The notes: generated by a model from the sequence alone, not told the origin. 64,000 nucleotides of DNA from Agrobacterium tumefaciens (GCA_017744915.1 JAGIAH010000007.1:124001-188000), one strand, 5' to 3'; shown: positions 45,583 to 55,758, counted from the stretch's first letter. Numbers and translations: made by a program.

Positions 45583-45711
45583 TTGTTTCTTCTCCCCGCC
45601 GGGGAGAAGGTGGCCCGAAGGGTCGGATGAGGGGGCACCCTCTCCGGATTTCGGGACACTCGCCCCCTCATCCCGCTGCCGCGGACTTCTCCCTTTCGGG
45701 GAGAAGAAACA
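45583..45711. repeat. Family A composite palindromic repeat, copy 6
   Basis: Both arms intact in the same order as copy 1 (GGTGGCCCGAAGGGTCGGAT arm first), 129 bases, directly after eipA. Confidence 0.9.
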
Positions 45712-45837
45712 GGGGACACCAACACCGCCTCCGTAATTGCCGGGAGACCCCTCCCCATGGTTGCAATAATAGCGTAACGTGCTTTCGCGCCCCTCTTTCC
45801 GAATGCGCGCGTATCTGAGTTCCGGAGACTGTCCCGC

Positions 45838-47076
45838 GTGATCGAATATGCCATTCTCTTCGGATTGGGTTTTCTCACCGCAACCCTGCTGGCCCTGTTG
45901 ATCGCACCCGCGATCCACCGCCGCGTCGTTGCTTATACGGAAAACCGCCTGCGCGCGACGATGCCCATCAGCCCGCAGGAAGTGCGCGCCCAGAAGGACA
46001 TGGCCCGCGCGCTTTACGCCGCCGAAAACGCCAAGGTCCGCCAGGAACTGGATACGGAGCGGGAAAAAAACACCTCGCTGCGCCTCGCCAACGAAGCCGC
46101 CTCCAGCGATGCCTATCGTCTTGGCGAGCAGAACCGCGGCTTTTCCCTGAAGATCGAGGAGCTGACGCTGGAGATCGGCGAATTGCGCGCCGCCCTCGAC
46201 GCCAGCGAAGAACGCGCCGGCACGATTTCGGCAAACCTTCTGCAGCAGGAACAGGCCGCCAACGAGCGCGCCAGCCAGATGTCTGACCTAACTGCCCGCC
46301 TCACCAACCTGACGCGCGAGCTGGATGATTCGAAAATCACCGCCGCCACCCGCGACCTGGAGGCCGAGCAGGCCAAGCAGAGCGCCACACGTTTCCGCAA
46401 GGAAGGCGAGACCGCGACCCGCGAATTGCAGGATGTCGCCGCCCGCAACAAGGAAGCGATGACGGCGGTTGCGCGCGAAAGCCGCAAGGTCACCCGGCTC
46501 GAGGAACAGCTCGCCACGCTGATGGCGAAAAATGCCGATCTCGACACGATGTTGACGCTGCGCAACCGGGACGTCGCCCGGCTGAAGGAACAGCTTGCCG
46601 CAACCGGCGGCCGCAGCAACGACATGATCATTCGCCTGCCGAACCCGGCCGTGCCAGTGGAGAAAGCGGTTAGCCCGCCGCAACCGGTAGCAGCCCCGGC
46701 GCCCGTAGCTGCACTCGAAACCGCCCCCGTCGTTGCGGAAGAAGCGGCAGAGGCGGTATCCGCAGAAGAGACGGCCGCCCCGCCGGTAGTGGAGCCAGCG
46801 GCGCCGGCACCGGAAGGGCTGGAGCAGGAAATCGAGGATATCCGCAATCAGGGAACGGCGCTCACCGAACGCCTGCTGAATGTGCGCGGCACCGGCAATG
46901 ACGAACCGATCCGCCGTGAAATCGCAAGGATCGCCGCCGAGATGATCGCGCTGACAGCCGCCCGGGAGGGTGAGGCGTCGCCCATTCCAGGGTTGCTGGC
47001 CAAGGCCTCCGGTTCGTCAGGGCGGGAAAGCCTTGCGACGCGGGCCAAGGTGGTGATGGAGAAGCGGAAGGGTTAG
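45838..47076 (+). CDS. Membrane-anchored coiled-coil protein, unknown function
   Basis: Protein of 412 residues from a GTG start. One N-terminal helix (YAILFGLGFLTATLLALLIA) is followed by a basic stretch, then about 200 residues of heptad-rich, charged coiled coil. A Pro/Ala/Glu-rich linker and a short helical C-terminal domain (NQGTALTERLLNVRG ... GLLAKASG) complete it. No catalytic motif. Conserved-looking architecture, perhaps structural or cell-envelope linked; no function assigned. Confidence 0.8.
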   Translation: MIEYAILFGLGFLTATLLALLIAPAIHRRVVAYTENRLRATMPISPQEVRAQKDMARALYAAENAKVRQELDTEREKNTSLRLANEAASSDAYRLGEQNRGFSLKIEELTLEIGELRAALDASEERAGTISANLLQQEQAANERASQMSDLTARLTNLTRELDDSKITAATRDLEAEQAKQSATRFRKEGETATRELQDVAARNKEAMTAVARESRKVTRLEEQLATLMAKNADLDTMLTLRNRDVARLKEQLAATGGRSNDMIIRLPNPAVPVEKAVSPPQPVAAPAPVAALETAPVVAEEAAEAVSAEETAAPPVVEPAAPAPEGLEQEIEDIRNQGTALTERLLNVRGTGNDEPIRREIARIAAEMIALTAAREGEASPIPGLLAKASGSSGRESLATRAKVVMEKRKG

Positions 47077-47090
47077 GTCTGGAGGGTGTG

Positions 47091-47256
47091 GCTTACCCCC
47101 CTCTGCCCTGCCGGGCATCTCCCCCACAAGGGGGGAGATCGATTCGCGGCTACGTCTCGCCCATCTCAACGCTAGAGAATGAAGTGGTGAAAGAGCGTCT
47201 TGCCGATCTCCCCCCTTGTGGGGGAGATGCCCGGCAGGGCAGAGGGGGGTAAGCCA
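47091..47256. repeat. Family B inverted repeat, copy 4
   Basis: Best-preserved copy: outer arms extend to GGCTTACCCCCCTCTGCCCT and its exact complement; inner hairpins are of the CCCCCACAAGGGGGG type; unique spacer of about 65 bases. Confidence 0.92.
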
Positions 47257-47270
47257 CAGCCACCGAAGAC

Positions 47271-48125
47271 CTAAACCCGCCCCATCGCCCCCGCCATCTG
47301 ATAAAGCGACAGCCCCGAAGCCGTCCCCGCATTCAAACTATCCAGCTGCGGCGACTGCGCGATCCGCGCCGTGTGAAAACGCGACAGCACCGATTGTGGC
47401 AGCCCCTCGCCTTCCGTGCCGATCACCAGCGCCATGCGTTCGGATCGGGGAATGTCGCGGATTTCGGTCTCACCATTCGGCGAAAGGCTCCAGATCGCAA
47501 ATCCGGCCTCGGAAAGCCGCTCCAGCATGTCCACCGCTCCCCCGCCGCGATGATAGGGAACCGACAGCACCGAGCCGACGGAAACTCGCAGCGCCTTGCG
47601 ATAGAGCGGATCGCAGCAGGTCTCGTCCAGAAACACCGCATCGGCATAAAAGGCCGCCGCATTGCGGAACATCGCGCCGAGATTATCGTGGTTGGAAATG
47701 CCGCAGCCCACCAGCACCAGAGATGACGCGGGAAGCGCCGCCGTCATCTGCTCCAGCCCATCATCGCGCACCCGGCGGCCGAGTGCCAGAATGCCGCGAT
47801 GCAGGTGAAAACCGACAATGCCGTCCAGCACCGGCGCTTCGGCCACATAAACGGGAACGTCATCGGGGAAATCGGCGAGAATATCTGCCACGCCGGAAAG
47901 CCGATTGCGCAGGATAAGGATGCTTTCCGCCGCAAAGGCCCCGCCCGCTTTATGGGCCGCGGCCAGCATGCGCAGCACCACCGTGCCTTCGGCAATGAAG
48001 CGGCCCTGCCGGCCAGTCAGGTCGCGTTCGCGAATGTCGCGAAAGGCGGCGATGCGCGGATCGGCGGGATCCTCGACCGGGATCAGCGCCCGCCCATCCA
48101 GCGGGTCATTGCCCTCACTGGCCAT
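47271..48125 (-). CDS. TrmH/SpoU family RNA 2'-O-methyltransferase
   Basis: Protein of 284 residues. The C-terminal SPOUT domain has the three motifs LVGCGISNHDNLGAMFRNA, MALVIGTEGEGLP and LNAGTASGLSLYQ, which form the knotted SAM site. An N-terminal substrate-binding domain precedes it (GRQGRFIAEGTVVLRML). Target is rRNA or tRNA; not identified. Its ATG overlaps the end of the upstream gene by 11 bases. Confidence 0.93.
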   Translation of the reverse strand: MASEGNDPLDGRALIPVEDPADPRIAAFRDIRERDLTGRQGRFIAEGTVVLRMLAAAHKAGGAFAAESILILRNRLSGVADILADFPDDVPVYVAEAPVLDGIVGFHLHRGILALGRRVRDDGLEQMTAALPASSLVLVGCGISNHDNLGAMFRNAAAFYADAVFLDETCCDPLYRKALRVSVGSVLSVPYHRGGGAVDMLERLSEAGFAIWSLSPNGETEIRDIPRSERMALVIGTEGEGLPQSVLSRFHTARIAQSPQLDSLNAGTASGLSLYQMAGAMGRV

Positions 48126-48507
48126 CGACCGTCACATCGGCCAGGAATCGGCCGCTGGAAACGTTGAAGACCAGCGCCTTGCGGGTGCCGTTGGCCAACC
48201 GGCCGTAAAACAGCATGTCGCCGCCGGAATAGCTGACATTGTCGATCACGAAGCCCTGCGGCAGGCTGGCGGTGACGGCAACCGGTCCGTTGCCGGTGGG
48301 AACGGCGAGGTTCGGCGCTTCGCTCTGCGTCTGAACCGCCTTCGACGGCCCCATCGCCTTGTAGACAACCGCACCGAAGACGGCCATAAGGCTGATAAAC
48401 ATCACGGAGCCCGACACGATCTGCAAACGGATCATCTTGCGGCGAACTTTTTCCATGGCCGGATCAAGCGGCTTGTCTTCCTGTTCGTCTTGCTCGATCT
48501 GCGTCAT
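48115..48507 (-). CDS. Small single-pass membrane protein (DUF6476-like)
   Basis: Protein of 130 residues: a charged cytoplasmic start, one helix (IVSGSVMFISLMAVFGAVVY) and a periplasmic beta-rich domain (LPQGFVIDNVSYSGGDMLFY). Resembles DUF6476 proteins of alphaproteobacteria, called from memory. Overlaps the TrmH-type gene, and is divergent from the pseudouridine synthase gene by 38 bases. Confidence 0.75.
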   Translation of the reverse strand: MTQIEQDEQEDKPLDPAMEKVRRKMIRLQIVSGSVMFISLMAVFGAVVYKAMGPSKAVQTQSEAPNLAVPTGNGPVAVTASLPQGFVIDNVSYSGGDMLFYGRLANGTRKALVFNVSSGRFLADVTVDGQ

Positions 48508-48545
48508 CGGGTTCCCTGAAATGCTGATGGATCGGAAAAATAAGA

Positions 48546-49568
48546 ATGAACGACCCCTTTAAACAAGGCGGAGACGCAAGGAAAGTCCTGATTGCCGGGG
48601 AACACGCCGAAGGCCGCCTCGATTCCTGGCTGGCCGGCGAAGTGGGCGGCGACTTCTCCCGCAGCCGCCTGAAGGCGCTGATCGAACAGGGCGCTGTTTT
48701 CATCAACGGCCAGCCGGTGACGGAGCCGAAAAAGAAGGTGCATCCGAAGGACCGCATCGAGATCGTCATGCCCGAGCCGGAAGACCCCGTTCCACAGGGC
48801 GAGGATATTCCGCTCGACGTGGAATATGAGGACGAAGACCTGATCGTGCTCGTCAAGCCCGCCGGTCTCGTCGTGCATCCGGGCGCCGGCAACTGGACGG
48901 GAACGCTGGTCAACGCCCTCATCCATCATTGCGGCGACAGCCTCTCCGGCATTGGTGGCGTCAAGCGTCCGGGCATCGTGCACCGGCTGGACAAGGAAAC
49001 ATCCGGCGTCATGGTCGTTGCGAAGAACGACAATGCTCACCGCCATCTCGCCGCGCAATTTGCCGATCATGGCCGCACCGGCCCGCTGGAGCGAGCCTAC
49101 AAGGCCGTCGTCTGGGGCCGCCCGCGCACCCTGCGCGGCACCATCGACGCAGCACTCGGCCGCAGCGCCGACCGCACCAAACGCGCGGTCAAGCATGAGG
49201 ATTCCGGCGATGCCCGCGAAGCGATCACCCATTACGAGGTGATGGAGCGTTATCACGAACGGCCGGATGCGACCTGCCTCGCCTCCATGGTGGAATGCCG
49301 GCTGGAAACCGGCCGCACCCACCAGATCCGCGTGCACATGGCCCATATCGGCCATCCGCTGATCGGCGATCCCGAATATGGCGCGGCCTTCCGCACCAAG
49401 GCGAACCTTCTGGAAGAACCGGCAAAGAGCACCGTTCGCGGCTTTCCGCGCCAGGCGCTGCATGCCTATCTTCTCACCTTCGAACATCCGCGCACCGGCG
49501 AGGTGATGGAGTTCGAAACCGACCTGCCGGATGACATGGAATCACTCATCACGGCATTGCGTGGCTGA
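48546..49568 (+). CDS. RluA/RluD family 23S rRNA pseudouridine synthase
   Basis: Protein of 340 residues with an N-terminal S4 RNA-binding domain (AEGRLDSWLAGEVGGDFSRS ... INGQPVTEPKKKV) and the catalytic domain with HRLDKETSGVMVVAK (catalytic aspartate) and RTHQIRVHMAHIGHPLIGD. Domain order and length fit RluD. Confidence 0.93.
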   Translation: MNDPFKQGGDARKVLIAGEHAEGRLDSWLAGEVGGDFSRSRLKALIEQGAVFINGQPVTEPKKKVHPKDRIEIVMPEPEDPVPQGEDIPLDVEYEDEDLIVLVKPAGLVVHPGAGNWTGTLVNALIHHCGDSLSGIGGVKRPGIVHRLDKETSGVMVVAKNDNAHRHLAAQFADHGRTGPLERAYKAVVWGRPRTLRGTIDAALGRSADRTKRAVKHEDSGDAREAITHYEVMERYHERPDATCLASMVECRLETGRTHQIRVHMAHIGHPLIGDPEYGAAFRTKANLLEEPAKSTVRGFPRQALHAYLLTFEHPRTGEVMEFETDLPDDMESLITALRG

Positions 49569-49767
49569 AAAACCCGCATGGCGCGGTCAAAAAACTGCGC
49601 CGTGCATTGTGCCGGAAGCCCCGGATAATAAAAAAAGATTAGCGGATGACGATATTCCGCAGTCGGTCCTTTTTATAGACCGCCCCAATTTCGCTTCAAT
49701 CGTCTCACCTCCTCGGCGCGCAGGAAATTGAAGATCGTCACTGGCATGACGACGGGATCCATCGCGC

Positions 49768-50592
49768 ATGAATATCGAAGACCGCCGGTTCATATTTCAG
49801 CAGTTGCGCAGCGTCGAAGGTTATATCGACCCGCCGGATGCGCTTGTCTTCAAGGCGCTGCTGCAGGCGCAGGCAAGAGACGGCCTCGAAGGCGGCATGG
49901 CGGAAATCGGCGTTTATTACGGCCGCTCCTATTTCCTGCTGCGCAAATTCGCGCAGGGGCACGAGAAGGTGCTGGGTGTCGACCTTTTCGACCTCGACCC
50001 GCCGGCAGATGGCAGCCTCGACCAATACGAGCGGCTGATGGAAAACGGCCGGCGGCTGGGTTTTGCGATGGATGAGGACCTCATCATCAAGGGTGACAGC
50101 ACCCGGCTTGCCCCCACCGACATTACCTCGCGCATCGGCCCGGCGCGCTTCTTCAGCATCGATGGCGGCCACCACCTGCACCATGTGCTGGCGGATGCAA
50201 AACTGGCGATGGAAGTGATTGCGCCGCACGGCATCATCGTCTTCGATGATACTTTCAACCCCGCCTGGCCGGAGGTCACGGTCGGCGTCGCCGATTTCCT
50301 GCGCACCCATGGCCACAGCCTCGTCTGCTTCGGCATGACGAAATACAAGACCTATGTCTGCCGCCGGGAATTTCACGCCGCCTATGCGGCTGCGATCGCC
50401 GCCGATCCCGATTTGCAGGCGCTTGGCCATGGGGAAACGCAATTCCTCGGCTCCACGGTTGTTCGCCTGCATAATCCCATGCGCCGGCGGGTGATGTATG
50501 AGCTGATGGTGCGCTCCGGGCTTGCCGGATTTTCGGAACGAATCTACCGTTCGAAAGTTAAACAGGTGAGCGAAGGTGTCACTGGAACATAA
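49768..50592 (+). CDS. Class I SAM-dependent methyltransferase-like protein
   Basis: Protein of 274 residues. The SAM-site glycine-rich strand is MAEIGVYYGRSYFLLRKFA, followed by VLGVDLFDL and FFSIDGGHHLHHVLADAKLA, the pattern of the Methyltransf_24 type. No membrane helix. Substrate unknown. The 199 bases before it (49569-49767) hold no clear feature. Confidence 0.78.
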   Translation: MNIEDRRFIFQQLRSVEGYIDPPDALVFKALLQAQARDGLEGGMAEIGVYYGRSYFLLRKFAQGHEKVLGVDLFDLDPPADGSLDQYERLMENGRRLGFAMDEDLIIKGDSTRLAPTDITSRIGPARFFSIDGGHHLHHVLADAKLAMEVIAPHGIIVFDDTFNPAWPEVTVGVADFLRTHGHSLVCFGMTKYKTYVCRREFHAAYAAAIAADPDLQALGHGETQFLGSTVVRLHNPMRRRVMYELMVRSGLAGFSERIYRSKVKQVSEGVTGT

Positions 50593-50615
50593 CGCATGTG
50601 TGAACGCAGCGTTCG

Positions 50616-50643
50616 CTTGAAACGCGGCGGATGCATACATATC
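50616..50643 (+). promoter_or_regulatory. Candidate heat-shock (sigma-32) promoter of rpoH
   Basis: CTTGAAAC at 50616 resembles the sigma-32 -35 element; a weak -10-like CATACATAT follows at 50633. Autoregulated rpoH promoters of this type are known in Agrobacterium. The -10 is a poor match, so this is tentative. Confidence 0.35.
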
Positions 50644-50758
50644 TGTCACATGGGTTCGTGCGGGGTCGGTAACGACCCGCAGCTTACGGCGCGCCTTGGA
50701 CGAGCGATCGTCGATCCGGAAGGGTGCCGTTCCAGACCATAGATTAAGGGGGTGCTTT

Positions 50759-51661
50759 ATGGCCCGCAATAGTTTGCCTACGATTACAGCCGGCGAAGCC
50801 GGTCTCAATAGATATCTCGACGAAATCCGCAAATTTCCGATGCTGGAGCCGCAGGAAGAATACATGCTTGGCAAGCGTTACGCCGAGCATGGCGACCGCG
50901 ACGCCGCGCATAAACTCGTCACCAGCCATCTGCGCCTCGTGGCGAAGATCGCCATGGGTTACCGCGGTTACGGCCTGCCGATCGGCGAAGTCGTGTCCGA
51001 AGGCAATGTCGGCCTGATGCAGGCGGTGAAGAAGTTCGATCCGGAACGCGGTTTCCGCCTGGCCACCTACGCCATGTGGTGGATCAAGGCCTCGATCCAA
51101 GAATACATCCTGCGTTCCTGGTCGCTGGTGAAGATGGGTACGACCGCCAACCAGAAGCGCCTGTTCTTCAACCTGCGCCGACTGAAAGGCCGTATCCAGG
51201 CGATCGATGACGGCGATCTGAAGCCGGAACACGTCAAGGAAATCGCCACCAAGCTGCAGGTGTCGGAAGAAGAAGTCATCTCGATGAACCGCCGCCTGCA
51301 TGGCGACGCCTCGCTGAATGCGCCGATCAAGGCCTCCGAAGGCGAATCCGGCCAGTGGCAGGATTGGCTGGTGGATGACCACGACAGCCAGGAAGACGTG
51401 CTGATCGAGCAGGACGAGCTGGAAACCCGCCGCCGCATGCTGGCCAAGGCCATGGGCGTGCTGAACGACCGTGAACGCCGCATCTTCGAGGCCCGCAGGC
51501 TTGCCGAAGACCCGGTGACGCTGGAAGAACTTTCTTCCGAGTTCGACATCAGCCGCGAACGCGTGCGCCAGATCGAGGTTCGCGCCTTCGAGAAGGTGCA
51601 GGAAGCGGTGCAGAAGGAAGCGCTCGAAGCTGCGCGCGCCTTGCGCGTTGTGGATGCGTAA
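50759..51661 (+). CDS. rpoH: RNA polymerase heat-shock sigma factor RpoH
   Basis: Sigma-70 family factor of 300 residues. Region 2: LRLVAKIAMGYRGYGLPIGE and FDPERGFRLATYAMWWIKA. The RpoH box is in the segment EYILRSWSLVKMGTTANQKR. Region 4: ISRERVRQIEVRAFEKVQEA. Start at 50759 (MARNSLPTI) follows AAGGGGG; earlier in-frame codons are not family-like. Confidence 0.97.
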   Translation: MARNSLPTITAGEAGLNRYLDEIRKFPMLEPQEEYMLGKRYAEHGDRDAAHKLVTSHLRLVAKIAMGYRGYGLPIGEVVSEGNVGLMQAVKKFDPERGFRLATYAMWWIKASIQEYILRSWSLVKMGTTANQKRLFFNLRRLKGRIQAIDDGDLKPEHVKEIATKLQVSEEEVISMNRRLHGDASLNAPIKASEGESGQWQDWLVDDHDSQEDVLIEQDELETRRRMLAKAMGVLNDRERRIFEARRLAEDPVTLEELSSEFDISRERVRQIEVRAFEKVQEAVQKEALEAARALRVVDA

Positions 51662-51687
51662 GGCAGCGCGCTCTAACGGGTGACATC

Positions 51688-51719
51688 ATCCTCGGCCTTC
51701 GGCCGAGGATTTTTTATTT
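51688..51719 (+). terminator. Rho-independent terminator of rpoH
   Basis: Perfect ten-base-pair stem ATCCTCGGCC/GGCCGAGGAT with loop TTC and a T-run, 27 bases past the stop. Confidence 0.92.
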
Positions 51720-51836
51720 GTAAAAACAAAACGAAGATAAATGCCCGGCAACGCGCGTTGCCAAGCCTCAAGGCCGGCATGACGGAAGAGAGAAATCCAG
51801 CCGTTCGATAAGCCCGGCGCCTGCGCGTTAAAATGA

Positions 51837-51860
51837 AAAGGGCGGCCTGAGCCGCCCTTA
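51837..51860 (-). terminator. Terminator of the large membrane protein gene
   Basis: AAGGGCGGC/GCCGCCCTT stem with a short loop followed on the minus strand by TTTTCATTTT; five bases past the stop codon at 51866. Confidence 0.82.
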
Positions 51861-51865
51861 AATCA

Positions 51866-54169
51866 TCACTGCCCCGTCGCCGGCGTTGCCGCCGCCCATT
51901 CGCTGAGCGCCTTGTCGAAGGCGGCGATGCCGTCATTGCCCTTTTGCAGAGTCAAGAGCGCGCGCCGGCCGTTGCGGTACGACACCGGAATGTCGATCCA
52001 GTTGCGGCTCTTCAGAAGCTCCAGATTGGTCTTCATCGCATCCGGGAAGTCGTTGAGCGCGATCATGTGGAAATCGTCGGTGATCTTGGCGGGAACCGCG
52101 ATCAGCGCGTTGCCGCGATCCTGCTCGGTGCTCTTCATCGCGATGCGCTGGACGCTGTCGATGGCGCCGCCTTCGAAACCGGGCGAAACCGAGAAGACGA
52201 TCTCGATCAGATGGCTCGCCGGCAGCGACGGATCGGTGTTGCGCTTGAAGGTGATAAGCGCGCTGAGGCCACGGCCGGGAACGGTGATCTGACCCTGTAC
52301 GGTGGGCGAAGGTTTGCCTTCCGCGTCATTTTCCTGCTGCAGCGACCAGGACACGCTGCCCTGAATGGCGGTCGGAACCGTCTGACCCAGCACTTCCTCG
52401 TAAAGGAACATGCGGTCGCCGGCGGCGGCGGCAGGCTGCTGCGCCGGCGGCGTGCCGGCGGGGGGCGTTCCGGCCGGTGCGCCCGCATTATTGGCCGGAG
52501 CTTCACCCGCAGGCGGCGGCGCGACATTCTGCTCATAGACAGACTGGCCTTCAGCCGTCACTGGCTGGCCGTTCGCGCCGGCGGCAGGTCCCTCGTCACG
52601 CTCGGTGCCGTCGGCCATAAGCCGCTGGGTAAACTTGGTGCCGGTGACGGAACCGTCATCGCCATGCGACTGGGTCTGGTGATTGTTGGGCGTGGCCGGC
52701 TGCTGCTGGCCGGTAGTGGCCGGCGGCTGCTGGGTTGCCGGCGGCGTCGATGGCTGCGTCTGCGCCGTATCTGCCGGGGGCGTCTGGCCATTGCCGCCAT
52801 TCTGCGCGGAACTGACCAGACCGCCGACCATATCGTTCAGCGCGTCGCGGTTCATCCACACGGCATAACCGCCGCCCGCGAGCAGCGCCACGCCGGCAAG
52901 GGCGAGCACGACCGAGGCATAGTTACGGCGCGGCTTCTTCTTGACCATATAGGCGGGCGTCGCCGCCGCGGCACCAATGCCCGGCGTTTCATCCGAAACC
53001 GGCCGGTTGGACGAGGAAGCGCCGTCATAACCGATCAGCTCGTCCAGATCGTCCCAGGGCGTGCGTTCCTTATTGTCCTTGGCACCCGCCTGCTCGCCGA
53101 AGGAATCATTATCCGCACGCGGCAGCGCCGGCGCATCCTTGGCGGGAATGGCAATATCCGCATCCTGGAAATAGGACGAGAAATCCTCGACGACAGCCGC
53201 CTTTTTCGGGGCTGGCTCTTCTACCTGGTGGTGCTCGTCAAAATCGTGCCGGCCGCCAAAAGCCGGCGCATGTTCCACGGCAGCAGGGCCGAAACGGTTG
53301 TCCGTCTCGTGCCTTTCCGGCTCGAAACCGACGTCCGGCTCCTGATAATGATGCGCGGCATAACCGGCAACGACCGGGCGTTCGCCGGTCTCGTTGCGAA
53401 TATCCTCATAGTCGGCGTCGGCCGGGCGCACATCCTCGTCCTGCGCTTCCTCGAGCTTGCGCCAATCGTCCTCGTCCACCGGCTGCGCCCAATGGGAAGG
53501 AACGGAATCATCGGCAGGGCCAAGCGCCGCTTCAGGCTCTACGCGATCTTCCTGCGGCTGGTGGGCCGGCTCTTCATCCGTGCGGGTGAAATAGGTGCCG
53601 GCATCCTCATCGGATGCGGAAACATGGGCCGGTGCGGCATGAACCGGCTCCGGCGCGTCATAAAGCTCTTCCGGCTCGCGCTCCCCATAATGCCGATCCT
53701 CTTCCGAAGCGTGGGCATCATGGCGGGGCTCGTCGTGATGGGCGGGTTCTTCGTCAGCCGGCTCCGGCTGTGTCTCGGCCGATGCGGGTTCTTCATAAAC
53801 CGGCTCGTGCTGAACCTCTTCACGATGGGCAAGCTGTTCGGGCTCGGCTTCGGCGGGATGGGCCGTCGCTTCATCGACGGCATCCTCATGTTCATGGGAT
53901 GCCGCCGCCTCTTCGGCCGCCGGCGAGAGAACATCATCATCCTCAAGCGCGGGAAGCGCCTCGGCATATTCGCTGTCCACCTCGGCGATGGCGGCGTCCA
54001 GCTTGGCGATCTGCCGGCGCAACAATTCTTCCGGCGGACGTGGCTTCATATTCTCGAGTTGGCGCACAACCGCACTGCGCGCCTTGTCGTAAACCTTCGC
54101 CCGGTTTTCGGGAGTATTGTTCGCCAAGCCATCCACGGCCTTGCGAATGACTGCTACAAAATCCGCCAT
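51866..54169 (-). CDS. Large single-pass membrane protein of unknown function
   Basis: Protein of 767 residues. Residues of about 1-75 form a conserved-looking helical domain (MADFVAVIRKAVDGLANNTP ... RRQIAKLDAAIAEVD). Then come about 330 residues of acidic, His/Glu/Pro-rich low-complexity sequence, one membrane helix near 415-440 (YASVVLALAGVALLAGGGYA) and a Pro/Gln/Thr-rich linker. The C-terminal domain of about 175 residues is beta-rich (FLYEEVLGQTVPTAIQGSVS ... NWIDIPVSYRNGRRALLTLQ). Architecture suggests a cytoplasmic tether and a periplasmic sensor or binding domain, possibly envelope related. No family name is offered. The GTG upstream at 54175 is an alternative start. Confidence 0.82.
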   Translation of the reverse strand: MADFVAVIRKAVDGLANNTPENRAKVYDKARSAVVRQLENMKPRPPEELLRRQIAKLDAAIAEVDSEYAEALPALEDDDVLSPAAEEAAASHEHEDAVDEATAHPAEAEPEQLAHREEVQHEPVYEEPASAETQPEPADEEPAHHDEPRHDAHASEEDRHYGEREPEELYDAPEPVHAAPAHVSASDEDAGTYFTRTDEEPAHQPQEDRVEPEAALGPADDSVPSHWAQPVDEDDWRKLEEAQDEDVRPADADYEDIRNETGERPVVAGYAAHHYQEPDVGFEPERHETDNRFGPAAVEHAPAFGGRHDFDEHHQVEEPAPKKAAVVEDFSSYFQDADIAIPAKDAPALPRADNDSFGEQAGAKDNKERTPWDDLDELIGYDGASSSNRPVSDETPGIGAAAATPAYMVKKKPRRNYASVVLALAGVALLAGGGYAVWMNRDALNDMVGGLVSSAQNGGNGQTPPADTAQTQPSTPPATQQPPATTGQQQPATPNNHQTQSHGDDGSVTGTKFTQRLMADGTERDEGPAAGANGQPVTAEGQSVYEQNVAPPPAGEAPANNAGAPAGTPPAGTPPAQQPAAAAGDRMFLYEEVLGQTVPTAIQGSVSWSLQQENDAEGKPSPTVQGQITVPGRGLSALITFKRNTDPSLPASHLIEIVFSVSPGFEGGAIDSVQRIAMKSTEQDRGNALIAVPAKITDDFHMIALNDFPDAMKTNLELLKSRNWIDIPVSYRNGRRALLTLQKGNDGIAAFDKALSEWAAATPATGQ

Positions 54170-54239
54170 AAGCACTTTCTCGTCGTGACCGGCGACGTAC
54201 CGGCCCGATATGGTTTATGAATCTAGATCGCCGAGGACA

Positions 54240-55538
54240 TTAATCCTCAAACGGATCAGTCACAAGTATGGTGTCGTCACGCTCCGGACTTGTCGACAGA
54301 AGCGCGACAGGCGCCCCGATCAATTCCTCGACCTGACGGACATATTTGATTGCCTGAGCAGGCAAATCCGCCCATTTTCGGGCACCGACGGTAGATTCCT
54401 TCCAGCCTTCCAGCGTGATGTAGATCGGCTCGACGCGCGCCTGCGCGCCCTGGCTTGCCGGAAGATGGTCGATTTCCTGCCCGTCAAGCTTGTAGCCGAC
54501 GCAGATTTTCAGCTCGTCGAGACCGTCCAGCACGTCGAGCTTGGTGAGCGCGATGCCCGTAATACCGTTGGTGGCGACCGACTGGCGAACCAGTGCCGCA
54601 TCGAACCAGCCGCAGCGGCGCTTGCGGCCGGTGACGGTGCCGAATTCATGACCTTTTTCGCCCAGGAACTGGCCGATCTCGTCATTGAGTTCCGTCGGGA
54701 ACGGGCCTTCGCCAACGCGGGTGGTGTAAGCCTTGGTGATGCCGAGAATGTAACCCAGCGAACCCGGACCCATGCCCGAACCGGCAGCGGCCTGGCCAGC
54801 AACCGTGTTGGACGAGGTCACATAGGGGTAAGTGCCATGATCGATATCGAGCAGCGAGCCCTGAGCGCCTTCAAACAGGATGCGCGCGCCGGCACGACGC
54901 TTCTTGTCGAGCAGCAGCCAGACGGTTTCACTGAAGGGCAGGATGCGCTCGGCAACCGACGACAGCTCTTCCATGATCGTTTCATGCGCAACTTCGGCCG
55001 CGCCAAAACCGCGACGAAGCGCATTATGATGGGTGAGGATACGGTCGACCTTGGCGGAAAGCGCCTCCATGTCGGCCAGATCCATGACGCGGATGGCGCG
55101 GCGGCCAACCTTGTCTTCGTAAGCCGGGCCGATGCCGCGGCGAGTGGTGCCGATCTTGGTGCCGCTGTTGGAGGCGGCGTCTTCGCGCATGCCGTCCAGT
55201 TCACGGTGCAGCGAAAGAATGAGGGTGGCATTGTCGGCGATGCGCAGGTTTTCCGGGGTAACCTTCACGCCCTGCGCTTCCAGACGGCCGATTTCGGCGA
55301 TCAGCGCATGCGGATCGACCACGACGCCATTGCCGATGACGGCAAGCTTGCCGGGACGCACGACGCCAGACGGCAGAAGCGAAAGCTTGTAGCTGATGCC
55401 ATCGATGACAAGCGTATGGCCGGCATTATGGCCGCCCTGATACCGCACGACGACATCTGCCCGCTCGGACAGCCAGTCGACAATCTTGCCTTTGCCTTCG
55501 TCGCCCCACTGCGAGCCGACCACCACAACATTCGTCAT
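54240..55538 (-). CDS. purA: Adenylosuccinate synthetase
   Basis: First committed step from IMP to AMP (IMP + aspartate + GTP), 432 residues, full length. GTP loop [16 protein letters not shown] at the start, then [42 protein letters not shown] and the C-terminal TSPERDDTI. Highly conserved. Confidence 0.98.
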   Translation of the reverse strand: MTNVVVVGSQWGDEGKGKIVDWLSERADVVVRYQGGHNAGHTLVIDGISYKLSLLPSGVVRPGKLAVIGNGVVVDPHALIAEIGRLEAQGVKVTPENLRIADNATLILSLHRELDGMREDAASNSGTKIGTTRRGIGPAYEDKVGRRAIRVMDLADMEALSAKVDRILTHHNALRRGFGAAEVAHETIMEELSSVAERILPFSETVWLLLDKKRRAGARILFEGAQGSLLDIDHGTYPYVTSSNTVAGQAAAGSGMGPGSLGYILGITKAYTTRVGEGPFPTELNDEIGQFLGEKGHEFGTVTGRKRRCGWFDAALVRQSVATNGITGIALTKLDVLDGLDELKICVGYKLDGQEIDHLPASQGAQARVEPIYITLEGWKESTVGARKWADLPAQAIKYVRQVEELIGAPVALLSTSPERDDTILVTDPFED

Positions 55539-55758
55539 TTCTTGCTTTCCTGCTCATGGCGCTTACGCGCCCGATAACCCGATGGGAAACCCAAACCCGC
55601 GAATGTATACTGTGTTGTTTTACGGAAAGCGACCCTGTTTCTTATGGAGAATTTTGCTTTTTCCGTGACAAGGCGCGGATTTCCCGCATTATCTCGCCCC
55701 GTGGGGGCCAAGCGCGGGCGCAAGGCCGCCGCTCACCCCTCTCCGTTTTCCCGCCCCC

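Noticed and set aside
51944-54220. Open frame of about 758 codons on the plus strand opposite the large membrane protein gene
   Set aside because: It is an antisense shadow: arginine- and glycine-rich with no family motif, while the minus-strand frame has a ribosome-binding start, a membrane helix, domain structure and a terminator right after its stop.
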